Assembly: GCF_001648895.1 (NCBI RefSeq)
Contig: NZ_LXUF01000001.1
Span: forward strand, 434,001-498,000
Source: Methylovorus sp. MM2
GTDB taxonomy: Bacteria; Pseudomonadota; Gammaproteobacteria; Burkholderiales; Methylophilaceae
Reading direction: 5' to 3'
Length of the DNA stretch: 64,000 nucleotides
Shown piece after piece: positions 1-8,576 of the stretch. The notes beneath the pieces are model-generated. The model saw only the letters and a list, made by a program, of their open reading frames with translations, was not told where the DNA came from and did not search any database. The stretch's first letter is position 1; every line of letters begins with the position of its first letter. The position numbers and the translations under genes are program-made.

Positions 1-1
1 C

Positions 2-685
2 GTACTTAACCAGAAACCATTCATTCTCGAGTTAAGTCTCGATGGCCGCGTGTTACGTAAAATCAAAGTAAATGGTGTTACCGATATGGAAGGGATTACC
101 CATATTGGTGAAAATCAATATGTAATCATTGATGAAAAAGCTAACCGTATTAGTCTTCTTGAGTTGAATGATGATGCAACAGAAATCGATGTTACTAATG
201 CTCCCCATTTGGTTCTAAAAGTCGAGAGCAGCGGTAATAAAAATTACGAAGGTATCGTTTGGGATGCCCTGCATAAGCGCTTACTGCTTGTGAAAGAGCG
301 TGACCCAAAACACCTGATATCCATTACTGGATTTGTTAAAGGCGCTTTTGATCGGCACGGCAGTGTGACTTCTATTGTTAATACCCAAGATAGTACAAAG
401 ATAGAGGAAATTGAGCATGCGGAAGACTCGATTCTACAATTGCGTGATTTATCTGCCCTGACTATTTACACAAAGACAGGCCATTTACTTTTGCTTAGTG
501 ATGAGTCGCGTATGTTGATCGAGTTAGATAAACATGGGAGATTGATCGGGTCATTAGCGCTATGGATGGGCTTTCACGGCTTGAGTAACAATGTGCCGCA
601 TGCTGAAGGTGTCGCTATTGGGGCTGATAAAAAGGTCTATGTGATTAGTGAGCCCAACCTTTTTTATGTGTTTAGCCCTATATAA
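2..685 (+). CDS. SdiA-regulated (YjiK-like) protein, 5' end cut by window
   Basis: The reading frame is open from base 2, so the gene begins before the window; a GTG at 50 is only an internal possible start. The protein carries the pattern of the SdiA-regulated/YjiK family: an Asp-Met-Glu-Gly-Ile-Thr stretch followed by a glycine-rich turn and an Asp-Glu pair, repeated beta-strand segments, and a late His-Ala-Glu-Gly-Val-Ala motif typical of its beta-propeller blades. Members are exported or envelope-associated propellers of unknown substrate. The N-terminal signal is outside the window. Nothing nearby points to a partner. The family call is fairly firm; the function is unknown. Confidence 0.75.
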   Translation, partial: VLNQKPFILELSLDGRVLRKIKVNGVTDMEGITHIGENQYVIIDEKANRISLLELNDDATEIDVTNAPHLVLKVESSGNKNYEGIVWDALHKRLLLVKERDPKHLISITGFVKGAFDRHGSVTSIVNTQDSTKIEEIEHAEDSILQLRDLSALTIYTKTGHLLLLSDESRMLIELDKHGRLIGSLALWMGFHGLSNNVPHAEGVAIGADKKVYVISEPNLFYVFSPI

Positions 686-702
686 AACCAATCATGCAGT
701 AA

Positions 703-885
703 TTAACTGTTGTCTTCCATTTGTATTGAGTGATTTACGTCTTTAAAATTAGGGTAAGTCTGTGACTTTTGAGATGAGCTAATTGATGCGGTCGGGGTAT
801 ACGGAGTAAGTTGTCCAAATGAATATGCTAGTGTGATCGGGCCAAAAACCAAGGCTATGATGAGTAGATTTAGTAGTTTATGCAT
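703..885 (-). CDS. Small putative secreted protein
   Basis: A 60-residue reading frame with a hydrophobic N-terminus (about residues 4-22) that looks like a signal peptide or a single membrane segment, followed by a polar Ser/Thr/Gln-rich tail. No clear ribosome-binding site precedes the ATG and I recognise no family, so it may be a chance frame. It fills the gap between two better supported genes and does not overlap either. Confidence 0.3.
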   Translation of the reverse strand: MHKLLNLLIIALVFGPITLAYSFGQLTPYTPTASISSSQKSQTYPNFKDVNHSIQMEDNS

Positions 886-1000
886 GATGTTTTATGGTAT
901 TGACTGATTGGTATTTCAGTTTAATAAAACCTCTTTTACCAAAGCATCCGTTCTGTTCTTATAAGCATGTAGGAAATTTCTGAGACTGGCTAACCGATAT

Positions 1001-1030
1001 GAAAAAGCCCAGTATTTACTGGGCTTTTTC
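1001..1030 (-). terminator. Rho-independent terminator of the zinc-ribbon membrane gene
   Basis: A perfect inverted repeat with arms GAAAAAGCCCAGT and ACTGGGCTTTTTC around a four-base loop, directly after the stop codon of the minus-strand gene at 1032. The A/T-rich arms supply a U-tract on either strand, so it could work in both directions. Confidence 0.8.
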
Positions 1031-1031
1031 A

Positions 1032-1565
1032 TTACAGGTAGTTGTTTCTTATTTTTTGTTTGATGAGATTACGTATCGTCTGCAGATAGTTTTCATAACT
1101 ACCAAAGAACCGCGCACCTTGTGTGTTACAACTCGGACAAACAATAATTTTCTCAGGGTATTCACCATCAGTTACTTTTAAGTCATGTTTGCATTTGAGG
1201 CAAAATGGCTGCAGCTCTTCAATAGCTTCATAGTCGCTACCATATTTCCATGACCATTCAGCACCATGGAATTGATCTGAGAGATAGCTTAACCATTTGG
1301 GTGTGTTGTCGCCGAAATGTTCGTAAAGCAGCTTTGATGCGATGGCAATAAGCCCTAGGGTACCTATCGTGACTAATACAACATATCCGTTATTATAATT
1401 ACTGCTTTGGATTAGCCAGACCACAAATGCACGTAGGAGGGTATGTTCAAGAATTGCGACAATAAGTACAACGCTGATAACAGTGACGATAATCCAGTGT
1501 TGCGACACTTTGCGCACTAGATTCTCCAATAGTTTTTCAAGTTTGGAAATAATGGATTCCATCAT
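1032..1565 (-). CDS. Membrane protein with C-terminal zinc ribbon
   Basis: A 177-residue protein. After a short amphipathic N-terminus it has two hydrophobic segments (about residues 24-50 and 60-82). A soluble tail follows with two Cys-x-x-Cys knuckles about 20 residues apart (Cys-Leu-Lys-Cys and Cys-Pro-Ser-Cys), the layout of a small zinc ribbon. The start is supported by AGGAG eight bases before a double ATG. I do not recognise a named family. The arrangement suggests a membrane-anchored zinc ribbon facing the cytoplasm, possibly a protein-interaction or nucleic-acid-binding module; that is inference. It ends at its own terminator and appears to be a single-gene unit. Confidence 0.65.
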   Translation of the reverse strand: MMESIISKLEKLLENLVRKVSQHWIIVTVISVVLIVAILEHTLLRAFVVWLIQSSNYNNGYVVLVTIGTLGLIAIASKLLYEHFGDNTPKWLSYLSDQFHGAEWSWKYGSDYEAIEELQPFCLKCKHDLKVTDGEYPEKIIVCPSCNTQGARFFGSYENYLQTIRNLIKQKIRNNYL

Positions 1566-1704
1566 CTTGATATTCTCCTGTTTTATGATTTTTTATGGCT
1601 ATCGTTTTTCGGCATCAGGCACTTAGCTACTCGTCAATGCCAACCCAAAATAGTACTGTATTTTTGAGTTCTTGTAAGAATTAAAGATGCTTCAACAATC
1701 GATG

Positions 1705-2634
1705 CTAATTGCGCTTGATGTTGGCATTGTCTCCAATGTGTGTTTCGCCACGTTTCTTTGCTAACTCAATCTGCTTTTGCCGTTCGGTAATACTGGCACG
1801 CTTCTCTGCCGATAATTGATTAAAGCAATGGGGGCATGAAATGCCTTTAACATATTGAGATGATGCCATTTCATCTGGGGATATAGGGTGGCGACATGCA
1901 TAACATTGGTCATAATCCCCTAATTCCAATCCATGCCTGACTGCAACCCGTTGGTCGAATACAAAGCATTCACCTTCCCACAAACTTTCTTCAGCAGGCA
2001 CGTTCTCCAGATATTTTAATATGCCCCCCTGTAGATGGAATACCTCTTCAAACCCTTGCTCCATCATGTACGAGCTCGCTTTCTCACACCGAATACCGCC
2101 TGTGCAGAACATCGCTATTTTCTTATGTTTATTCGGGTCGAGATTCTTGCTTACGTAATCGGGAAATTCGCGAAATGTTGTAGTGTGTGGATCAACTGCA
2201 CCCTGAAATGTACCAATGTCATACTCATAGTCATTGCGTGTATCAATCAATATGACATCCGGGTCAGAGATAAGTGCATTCCAATCTTCAGGTTTAACGT
2301 AAGTGCCAACCTTTTTATTTGGGTCTATCCCCGGCACACCCAGCGTGACAATTTCTTTTTTCAGGCGCACTTTCATGCGGTAAAACGGCATGGTATCGGC
2401 AAATGACTCTTTATGGTCAAGGTCTGCAAGCCTAGGGTCTGAATGCAAGTGCTCAATCAGTGTATCTATAGCTGTTCTGGTGCCTGCAACGGTACCATTG
2501 ATGCCTTCCTCCGCAAGTAGCAGGGTGCCTTTTATGCCTTGGTTAATGCATAACGCTAGCAGGCTCGGTTGCATCTCCTTGTAATTCGGCAAACTGGCAA
2601 ATTTATATAAAGCGGCAACGATAATATTCGACAC
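1705..2634 (-). CDS. trhO: tRNA uridine(34) hydroxylase TrhO (rhodanese-type)
   Basis: TrhO hydroxylates uridine 34 of certain tRNAs to 5-hydroxyuridine, the oxygen-dependent route to cmo5U/mo5U wobble bases. The 309-residue protein has the family's N-terminal acylphosphatase-like domain (with the Glu-Gly-Ile-Asn-Gly-Thr stretch), a central rhodanese domain with the active-site loop Cys177-Thr-Gly-Gly-Ile-Arg-Cys182, and a C-terminal cysteine-rich zinc-binding segment (Cys-Tyr-Ala-Cys ... Cys-Pro-His-Cys). The start is GTG at 2634, placed by AAAGGAG nine to ten bases upstream; no better ATG exists. It is a stand-alone gene, divergent from the siderophore receptor. The family is very well conserved, so the call is firm. 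Confidence 0.93.
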   Translation of the reverse strand: MSNIIVAALYKFASLPNYKEMQPSLLALCINQGIKGTLLLAEEGINGTVAGTRTAIDTLIEHLHSDPRLADLDHKESFADTMPFYRMKVRLKKEIVTLGVPGIDPNKKVGTYVKPEDWNALISDPDVILIDTRNDYEYDIGTFQGAVDPHTTTFREFPDYVSKNLDPNKHKKIAMFCTGGIRCEKASSYMMEQGFEEVFHLQGGILKYLENVPAEESLWEGECFVFDQRVAVRHGLELGDYDQCYACRHPISPDEMASSQYVKGISCPHCFNQLSAEKRASITERQKQIELAKKRGETHIGDNANIKRN

Positions 2635-2816
2635 GACTGGTTACTCCTTTCAACACCCGACATGATAAATCAATCGACTGATAAACATAATGGAATTAAT
2701 GGTTTTGTGATTTAAAACGGGTACTGGATTTTTGAAGCTGTGCTATTGAGGTAGATTTTTCGTAATTAACAACTGTTGCAAATAAGCAACGAATGTTAAT
2801 TCATGTAAATATTTTA

Positions 2817-2852
2817 TTGAAATGAGAACGTTTCTCATTTATATTCTCATTC
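2817..2852 (+). promoter_or_regulatory. Promoter with embedded Fur box upstream of the siderophore receptor
   Basis: A sigma-70-like promoter TTGAAA (2817-2822), 17-bp spacer, TATATT (2840-2845). The spacer is filled by AATGAGAACGTTTCTCATT (2821-2839), an inverted repeat with eight-base arms around three bases that matches the Fur consensus of GAGAAT-type half sites. A further half site (ATTCTCATT) follows to 2852, so two overlapping Fur dimers could bind. Binding would block RNA polymerase when iron is plentiful. The rest of the 2635-2938 gap is AT-rich and shows no other feature. Confidence 0.8.
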
Positions 2853-2938
2853 CTAAATTTAGCGCTTTTAAAGTCACTGTCCATTAGAACGACTTGAGCT
2901 GTAAACGAATTGAGTAATTATTATAAGGGGTAGTATCA

Positions 2939-5158
2939 ATGGCAAATGCCGAGCGTAGTAAAGATGTTTTTAATGTAAGGTCAAGTCTTGCCTTGATGGC
3001 GATGGCAGTAAGTGGAACTGTCTATGCGGCAGATGAAGCTGCAACCTTGCCTGAGGTGAAGGTGAGCGCACCAAAAGATAAAGAAAAAACTGACGGATAT
3101 AAAGCTGAAAAAGCATCGTCATCAAAATTTACCGCACCGCTTCTTGATACACCAAAGTCAATCACTGTGATTACCGCAGATGTAATTAAAGATACTGGCT
3201 CTGTTACTTTGGAAGACGCATTGCGTACAGTGCCTGGAATCACTTTCGGTACTGCTGAAGGTGGTGGTTCAATCGGCGATCGCCCATTTATTCGTGGTTT
3301 TGATTCTCAGTCTGCGATGTATGTTGATGGCGTGCGTAGTGTAGGTGGGCAGAGCCGTGAAGTATTTGCTGTAGATAGCATTGAGGTGCTCAAGGGCCCT
3401 AGTGGCGCTTACGATGGTCGAGGTTCAGCAGGTGGCAGTATCAATATGGTCACTAAGCAACCAAAGGCCGAGAACTTTATTGGGGGTAGTGTTGGGTTGG
3501 GAACTGATAGTTATCGCAGAGTAACTATTGATGGTAATTATGTAATTAATGAAGATATTGCTATTCGACTCGCGGCTTTAAGCCATGATGCTAATACTCC
3601 AGGTCGTGACGAAGTTGATATGAATAAATTCGGTTTCGCTCCTTCCATTACATTTGGCATGAGTTCACCCACATCATTGAATTTAAGTTACTACCATCTG
3701 AAATCAGACGATACGCCTGATTTTGGTCTGCCTTTTACTTTGGCTGGACGTAGTAAAGCAAATCCTAGTAGTCCTGCGAGTGTAGATAAAGATAATTTCT
3801 ATGGTTATTCTAGCCGCGATTTTCGCAAGACGCAGGTGGATTCAGGAACCGCAACTTTTAAACATGTTTTCAATGATGATGTCGCCTTTAAAAATGTTAC
3901 GCGTTACGATGTTTCAGCAAATGATTATATTGTGACTGTTCCTGATGATAGTGTAGGGAACGTAGCGAATGGCACGGTATTTCGAGCACCTAAGTCTAGA
4001 AATGCAACGACAAAGACTGTCTCAAATGTGTCGGACTTAAGTGTTGCATTTGATGCGTTTGGATTCAAGAATAAGGCTAATACCGGAATAGAGTTTTCTC
4101 ATGAACGGACACATAATCGACCATATGCCTTCAATCCAAATATTACTGGCGCAGCTAGAGTTTGTACTGCAGCCATGTTAGCTAGCAATCAGTGTACGAC
4201 TTTAGAAAATCCAGATCCTGATGATGCATATACTGGTGTTGTTGGTGTTAGCCCAACTTTAACAACAACAAGAACGATTACTAAGTCAGCATACGTATTT
4301 GACAGTATTGAGCTTACCAAGCAGTGGATAGCAAACTTGGGGGTGCGTTATGATGATTATGAAACTCAATCTGGAAGTTTTAATCGTGCCACAAATTTGG
4401 CTGGTGCATCGTTTGAGAATAAGAGTCATTTTTGGAATTATCAGGCAGGTTTGGTTTATAAAATTCAACCAAATGCAAGTGTCTATACATCTTGGGGAAC
4501 ATCATCGACACCTAGTGGATCCACTGTTGGTAATGGGTCTGATACTTTAGGGGTAAATAATGACTTGACTCCAGAGCGTAGCAGAAGCGCAGAACTGGGT
4601 GTTAAATGGGATGTGTTAGAGGATTTGGCACTTACTGCTGCAATTTTCCGTATCGAGAAAACGAATGCGCGAGTAACAGATGCTCTTGGTCTTCCCGTAA
4701 ATGCTGGCGATATGCAAGTCAAAGGCTTTGAAGTGGGTGCGGCAGGCAAGATAACATCGCAATGGCAAGTCTTTACTGGATACACCTATTTGGATAGCGA
4801 AGTTGTTGATGGCGGCGGAAATGCTGCTGGGCTGGCTAATAAGGGCAATCGGTTCGCTAATACACCTAAAGATAGCGCTAGTATATGGACTACTTACGCT
4901 GTAACTCCGAAGTGGACCGTTGGTGGAGGGGCGTTTTATGGGGATAAACAGTTCGGTAACGTTGCTAATACCGTTGAAATCCCATCGTATACGCGCCTTG
5001 ATGCAATGGCTAGTTACAAAATCGATAAGAATTTGGATTTAAGGTTAAATGTTCAGAATCTGACGGATGAGCGCTATTTCAGCTCGACTTATTCGACACA
5101 CTATGCCGTTGTTGCACCAGGACGTCTTGCATTCTTAACATTAAACTTTAAATACTAA
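2939..5158 (+). CDS. TonB-dependent catecholate siderophore receptor (Fiu-like)
   Basis: An outer-membrane gated barrel that imports ferric siderophores. The 739-residue protein starts with a signal peptide ending near Val-Tyr-Ala-Ala-Asp (about residue 30) and a TonB-box-like Leu-Pro-Glu-Val-Lys-Val segment. A plug domain follows (about 60-175) with the Pro-Lys-Ser-Ile-Thr-Val and Glu-Val-Leu-Lys-Gly-Pro signatures, then a barrel ending in Phe-Lys-Tyr with a terminal aromatic residue. The start ATG is preceded by AAGGGG. The plug most resembles the Fiu/catecholate subgroup. A Fur-box promoter lies about 90 bases upstream, and the next gene, piuC, is the usual companion of such receptors. The exact siderophore cannot be read from sequence. 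Confidence 0.88.
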   Translation: MANAERSKDVFNVRSSLALMAMAVSGTVYAADEAATLPEVKVSAPKDKEKTDGYKAEKASSSKFTAPLLDTPKSITVITADVIKDTGSVTLEDALRTVPGITFGTAEGGGSIGDRPFIRGFDSQSAMYVDGVRSVGGQSREVFAVDSIEVLKGPSGAYDGRGSAGGSINMVTKQPKAENFIGGSVGLGTDSYRRVTIDGNYVINEDIAIRLAALSHDANTPGRDEVDMNKFGFAPSITFGMSSPTSLNLSYYHLKSDDTPDFGLPFTLAGRSKANPSSPASVDKDNFYGYSSRDFRKTQVDSGTATFKHVFNDDVAFKNVTRYDVSANDYIVTVPDDSVGNVANGTVFRAPKSRNATTKTVSNVSDLSVAFDAFGFKNKANTGIEFSHERTHNRPYAFNPNITGAARVCTAAMLASNQCTTLENPDPDDAYTGVVGVSPTLTTTRTITKSAYVFDSIELTKQWIANLGVRYDDYETQSGSFNRATNLAGASFENKSHFWNYQAGLVYKIQPNASVYTSWGTSSTPSGSTVGNGSDTLGVNNDLTPERSRSAELGVKWDVLEDLALTAAIFRIEKTNARVTDALGLPVNAGDMQVKGFEVGAAGKITSQWQVFTGYTYLDSEVVDGGGNAAGLANKGNRFANTPKDSASIWTTYAVTPKWTVGGGAFYGDKQFGNVANTVEIPSYTRLDAMASYKIDKNLDLRLNVQNLTDERYFSSTYSTHYAVVAPGRLAFLTLNFKY

Positions 5159-5213
5159 TTTTCTGGTATAGCAAGTCTTTAAATTTAAGACTGGGGAAAT
5201 CCTGTCAAGACTT

Positions 5214-5250
5214 CCCTGCAAAAGTGATATGCTTTTGCAGGGATTTTTTT
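5214..5250 (+). terminator. Terminator after the siderophore receptor
   Basis: An 11-bp perfect stem CCCTGCAAAAG / CTTTTGCAGGG with a seven-base loop, followed by ATTTTTTTA. It lies between the receptor and piuC, so the two genes are either separately transcribed or linked by read-through. Confidence 0.85.
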
Positions 5251-5270
5251 ATTTATAAGTTGATTGATTT

Positions 5271-5954
5271 ATGTTGATAGAGATACCGAACGTACTAAGC
5301 AAGGTGCAGGTTGCCGAGTGTCGGCAATTGATGGATTCTGCCGAGTGGGTAGATGGAAATGTTACTTCCGGATACCAATCTGCACAGGTGAAAAACAATA
5401 TGCAGCTGCCCGAGGGCTCGCCTGTTGCGCGCCAAATCGGCGATTTGATACAAGATGTTCTGGGGGCAAGCCCCTTATTTATTTCTGCAGCCTTGCCATT
5501 AAAGGTGTTCCCCCCATTATTTAATCGCTATGAGAGTGGTCAGGCTTTTGGTACGCATGTCGATAATGCTATTCGGCATTTGCGTGGTACCAATTTTCGT
5601 CTTCGTAGTGACCTGTCAGCCACCTTATTCTTTTCGGAGCCTGATGAATATGATGGCGGGGAGTTGACGATTGAAGATACTTTTGGAGAGCAGAAGGTAA
5701 AGCTGTCTGCCGGTTCTATGGTGTTATACCCATCTAGCAGTTTGCATCATGTTACACCGGTGACGCGCGGTAGCAGAGTTTCTTCTTTCTTCTGGATGCA
5801 AAGTATGGTGCGGGATGATGGGCAGCGTACTTTACTCTTCCAACTTGATACTGCTATACAAAAACTTACGGCTGATCGGGGTGCTAAAGACTTAGAGGTC
5901 ATTAGCCTCACTGGCGTTTACCATAACCTTTTAAGGCGTTGGGCGGATAGTTAG
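5271..5954 (+). CDS. piuC: Fe(II)/2-oxoglutarate-dependent PKHD-type hydroxylase (PiuC/YbiX)
   Basis: A cytoplasmic iron- and 2-oxoglutarate-dependent dioxygenase of the PKHD-type hydroxylase family. The 227-residue length matches YbiX/PiuC. The double-stranded beta-helix core shows the iron ligands His96-x-Asp98 (Gly-Thr-His-Val-Asp) and His159 in a Leu-His-His-Val motif, followed by the Thr-Arg-Gly-Ser-Arg segment whose arginine binds 2-oxoglutarate. These genes nearly always sit beside Fiu/PiuA-type siderophore receptors, as here, and are induced by iron shortage. The physiological substrate is not established. It begins 21 bases after the receptor terminator. No strong ribosome-binding site is visible, but the N-terminus fits the family. 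Confidence 0.88.
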   Translation: MLIEIPNVLSKVQVAECRQLMDSAEWVDGNVTSGYQSAQVKNNMQLPEGSPVARQIGDLIQDVLGASPLFISAALPLKVFPPLFNRYESGQAFGTHVDNAIRHLRGTNFRLRSDLSATLFFSEPDEYDGGELTIEDTFGEQKVKLSAGSMVLYPSSSLHHVTPVTRGSRVSSFFWMQSMVRDDGQRTLLFQLDTAIQKLTADRGAKDLEVISLTGVYHNLLRRWADS

Positions 5955-5961
5955 TATTGGT

Positions 5962-7248
5962 TTAAACCGGTGTCTGGATATGGCTTTTTTGCAGCCTGAG
6001 CGCCATCTGTTTTAAAAAGCCCATGGTCACTTTGGAGTCACTTAGAAGTAGTATGTGAATGTTCTCGGCACTAATCACGATGATCTCGGCGCTATCTGAT
6101 ATGACTTTTGCGTCGGCGATTCTAGAGGTTTCTGTGAGTAAGGCCATCTCGCCAAAACTATCTCCTGCCTGTAGTTCTCGTAATATCCTGCCATCGTAGA
6201 TCAGCTCAATCTTACCGCTCACCACATAATAAAGGTCATGGTTATTCTCGCCTTGCCTAAATATATAGTCACTTTGCTGAAATATCTTCCCGTAGCGCTC
6301 CATTAATTCTCGCAGGTAATTTAACTTGTCTTCTGGCATCTCGCCAAAGAGGTTCTTCAGCAGTAATACGTCTTTTTTGTGTAGGGTGGAAATGAGTTCA
6401 GTGCCCAGTAAAAATACGATAAATGTGAAATACAGCCATGCAATCGAAATAAAGATGTTTTTCATCCCGCCGAATACGTCGCTGTAGGATTGATTAAGCG
6501 ATAAGAAAAGACTGAATGCCGGTTGCATCGCGACCCATACGATCCCTGTAGCAAATGCGCCGATGAGGATATGCTTAAAGGCGATTCGTGCAGGGAAAAA
6601 TATACGATAGAAAATCGTAATGAGTAGCGTACTAAAGATAATCGAACTTGATGAGTTGATTAAGTGTTTGTAAGTGGCTGAAGGCTCTATAAAGGCGATG
6701 ACTTTTTCTAAAATCAGCCCTAGAAACGTAAAAAGAAAAAACAGACAGAGCATCCCTAGTACAGAAAAAACGTCTTTTATTTTTCCTTTGATATAAGACG
6801 GTGCCTCAGCGATACCTGCGATCGTGTGAAAGGCTGAGCGTAATGCACCTGCTAGCGGCGTCACAATCCAAAACAGGATGAACATACCGAATGCACCCCA
6901 TGCCGCTTTCTGATGTGCAGCGTTATAGACTTCAATCATGATGCGGTTACTAAACTTTGGAACCAGATTGCTGGTAAGTATCGCCAGCTTTACTAAAGCA
7001 TAGTTTGATGAGACAACCAAATGGCTCAGCATGAAGAACATCAATACAGCCATAGGGATAAGCGCAAACAAAGCATAGAAAGACAAAGATGCGGCGATGC
7101 TGAAGTCATGATGACGATGAAATGCACCAAACGTCTCACGTGCAACAAAAAGAGGGGTGCTATAGCGATGCTTGGCATAAGCATCGCGTGGTTTTGTGAT
7201 CGCAGGGTGATTGCTGAGGTCTTTTACTTGATCGAAATTAATAGCCAA
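5962..7248 (-). CDS. YihY-family inner-membrane protein fused to a cyclic-nucleotide-binding domain
   Basis: The N-terminal ~290 residues form a YihY/BrkB (UPF0761, once called RNase BN-like) membrane domain: six hydrophobic helices and the conserved Ala-Ala-Ser-Leu-Ser-Phe-Tyr-Ala-Leu-Phe-Ala-Leu-Ile-Pro stretch near residue 52. From about residue 310 to the end lies a cyclic-nucleotide-binding domain of the CRP/cNMP type, with Asp-Leu-Tyr-Tyr-Val-Val-Ser-Gly-Lys-Ile-Glu and the phosphate-cassette-like Gly-Asp-Ser-Phe-Gly-Glu-Met-Ala-Leu-Leu followed by Arg in Ser-Arg-Ile-Ala-Asp. The fusion suggests a membrane transporter or regulator gated by cAMP, cGMP or a similar ligand. The start at 7248 is TTG with a weak upstream signal, so the true start is uncertain by some residues. 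The gene is convergent with piuC, eight bases apart. Confidence 0.85.
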   Translation of the reverse strand: MAINFDQVKDLSNHPAITKPRDAYAKHRYSTPLFVARETFGAFHRHHDFSIAASLSFYALFALIPMAVLMFFMLSHLVVSSNYALVKLAILTSNLVPKFSNRIMIEVYNAAHQKAAWGAFGMFILFWIVTPLAGALRSAFHTIAGIAEAPSYIKGKIKDVFSVLGMLCLFFLFTFLGLILEKVIAFIEPSATYKHLINSSSSIIFSTLLITIFYRIFFPARIAFKHILIGAFATGIVWVAMQPAFSLFLSLNQSYSDVFGGMKNIFISIAWLYFTFIVFLLGTELISTLHKKDVLLLKNLFGEMPEDKLNYLRELMERYGKIFQQSDYIFRQGENNHDLYYVVSGKIELIYDGRILRELQAGDSFGEMALLTETSRIADAKVISDSAEIIVISAENIHILLLSDSKVTMGFLKQMALRLQKSHIQTPV

Positions 7249-7316
7249 AGCTTGAATGCCTGAATAAAGGCCCTAAGTTAAATGTCGTCAGTACAGTGGT
7301 TGAATTATTGTGCCAA

Positions 7317-8276
7317 TTAAACATATTGCTTGAATGCCTCAGTGGCCGCTACTAAGCCTGATACAGTGCCCGGTTCCATGCCGGAATGCCCTGCATCTGG
7401 CACCATGGTGAATATAGCATGTGGCATTACCTGTTTAAGCTCCCAAGCCGTGATCGGTGGGCACACCATATCGTAGCGCCCTTGAACAATCCAAGTCGGA
7501 ATATTACTTAGCTTTTCTACTTCCTTAAGCATATCTCTGTTGCCGACAAAGCAATCGTTTAATAAATAGTGCAGCTGTACTCTTGCGCGCGCCAGTTGGA
7601 TATCATCTGGCGTCGGTGCGCCATTCGATGGTTGATAAGGCAGTAATGTCATGATGCTGCCTTCATAAGCATTCCAGTTCGTCGCTGCTGGAATGCTTAT
7701 AGAGAGATCTTCTGAGAATATTCTTCTGGCGTAATTTTCTATTAGTTTGTCTTGCTCGCATAACGGTAAGAAAGAAGTAAGTGCGCTCCATTCTGCTGGA
7801 TAAAAATGCTTTGCATCATTCAAAAACCAGTTTAATTCGGTGGATCGACTTAGAAATATGCCTCGTAATATCAACCCTGCAACCTTTTCAGGGTGTGCGG
7901 TTGCATAGGCTAATGCCAATGTACTACCCCATGAGCCGCCAAAGACTAACCATTTTTCGATTTTTAACAGGCCACGTAATTTTTCAATGTCGTTTACTAA
8001 ATGGTCGGTTGTATTTTCCTCTGTACTACCAAGCGGTTTGCTGCGCCCGCAACCGCGTTGATCGAGCAAAATGATGCGGTAATAGGCAGGATCAAAAAAA
8101 CGGCGTTGCCCGGGGTTGCAGCCACTACCCGGCCCGCCATGCAGAAACACTACGGGATATCCATCAGGATTGCCAGACTCTTCATAATACATTTGGTGTG
8201 AGTGCGATACATCGAGCCAGTCGCTGTGGTATGGCGTGATTTCAGGGTAGAGATTGTAAGGGTATGGGCTATTCAT
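7317..8276 (-). CDS. pip: Proline iminopeptidase (alpha/beta hydrolase)
   Basis: Removes N-terminal proline from peptides in the cytoplasm. The 319-residue alpha/beta hydrolase has the oxyanion-hole motif His-Gly-Gly-Pro-Gly, the Asp-Gln-Arg-Gly-Cys-Gly-Arg-Ser strand typical of the S33 family, the nucleophile elbow Gly-Gly-Ser-Trp-Gly-Ser, and late acid and histidine segments (Gly-Arg-Tyr-Asp and Ala-Gly-His-Ser). Length and order match bacterial Pip. It is divergent from xoxF across a 300-base gap and has no operon partner visible. The call is firm. Confidence 0.93.
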   Translation of the reverse strand: MNSPYPYNLYPEITPYHSDWLDVSHSHQMYYEESGNPDGYPVVFLHGGPGSGCNPGQRRFFDPAYYRIILLDQRGCGRSKPLGSTEENTTDHLVNDIEKLRGLLKIEKWLVFGGSWGSTLALAYATAHPEKVAGLILRGIFLSRSTELNWFLNDAKHFYPAEWSALTSFLPLCEQDKLIENYARRIFSEDLSISIPAATNWNAYEGSIMTLLPYQPSNGAPTPDDIQLARARVQLHYLLNDCFVGNRDMLKEVEKLSNIPTWIVQGRYDMVCPPITAWELKQVMPHAIFTMVPDAGHSGMEPGTVSGLVAATEAFKQYV

Positions 8277-8576
8277 TTTTTGAGCTGGCTATCATTGTAT
8301 TTGGCATTTCATTTCGCATTTTATTCGTTAGCGAAGTTGAATGCGAAATTGAGTGAATTTATCCTAGTGTATTTTAAGAAAAGTTAAATTGTAAATAAAA
8401 TGTAAATGGAGTATTGCAAAACATTTTAGACTGTTCTAAGATGCCCGTAACTCGCTTATTGTGAGTGGAAAGCCAAATTCTAAATATGCCGTAAAAATCC
8501 TTAAATATAAATGGGTGGCGGTAATAAAAGTTTTTGCTTTGTTAACCCTTAGTAATAACAACTATGGAGATTCAAA
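8277..8576. other. Intergenic region between pip and xoxF with a long palindrome
   Basis: A 300-base AT-rich gap between divergent genes. It holds a perfect 10-bp inverted repeat (ATTTCGCATT at 8311-8320 and AATGCGAAAT at 8340-8349) whose 19-base interior contains a second small palindrome (TTCG TTAG CGAA at 8324-8335). A likely xoxF promoter lies at 8414-8442. The remaining bases up to xoxF form an untranslated leader of roughly 130 bases with no recognised riboswitch. Confidence 0.6.
8414..8442 (+). promoter_or_regulatory. Putative xoxF promoter
   Basis: TTGCAA (8414-8419), exactly 17 bases, TAAGAT (8437-8442), giving a predicted start near 8449 and a long leader before the ATG at 8577. 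This is a pattern match only. Other weak AT-rich -10 candidates exist closer to the gene. Confidence 0.4.

Noticed and set aside
999-1181. 60-codon plus-strand frame
   Set aside because: It begins inside the terminator hairpin and runs antisense through the zinc-ribbon membrane gene; it has no family likeness.
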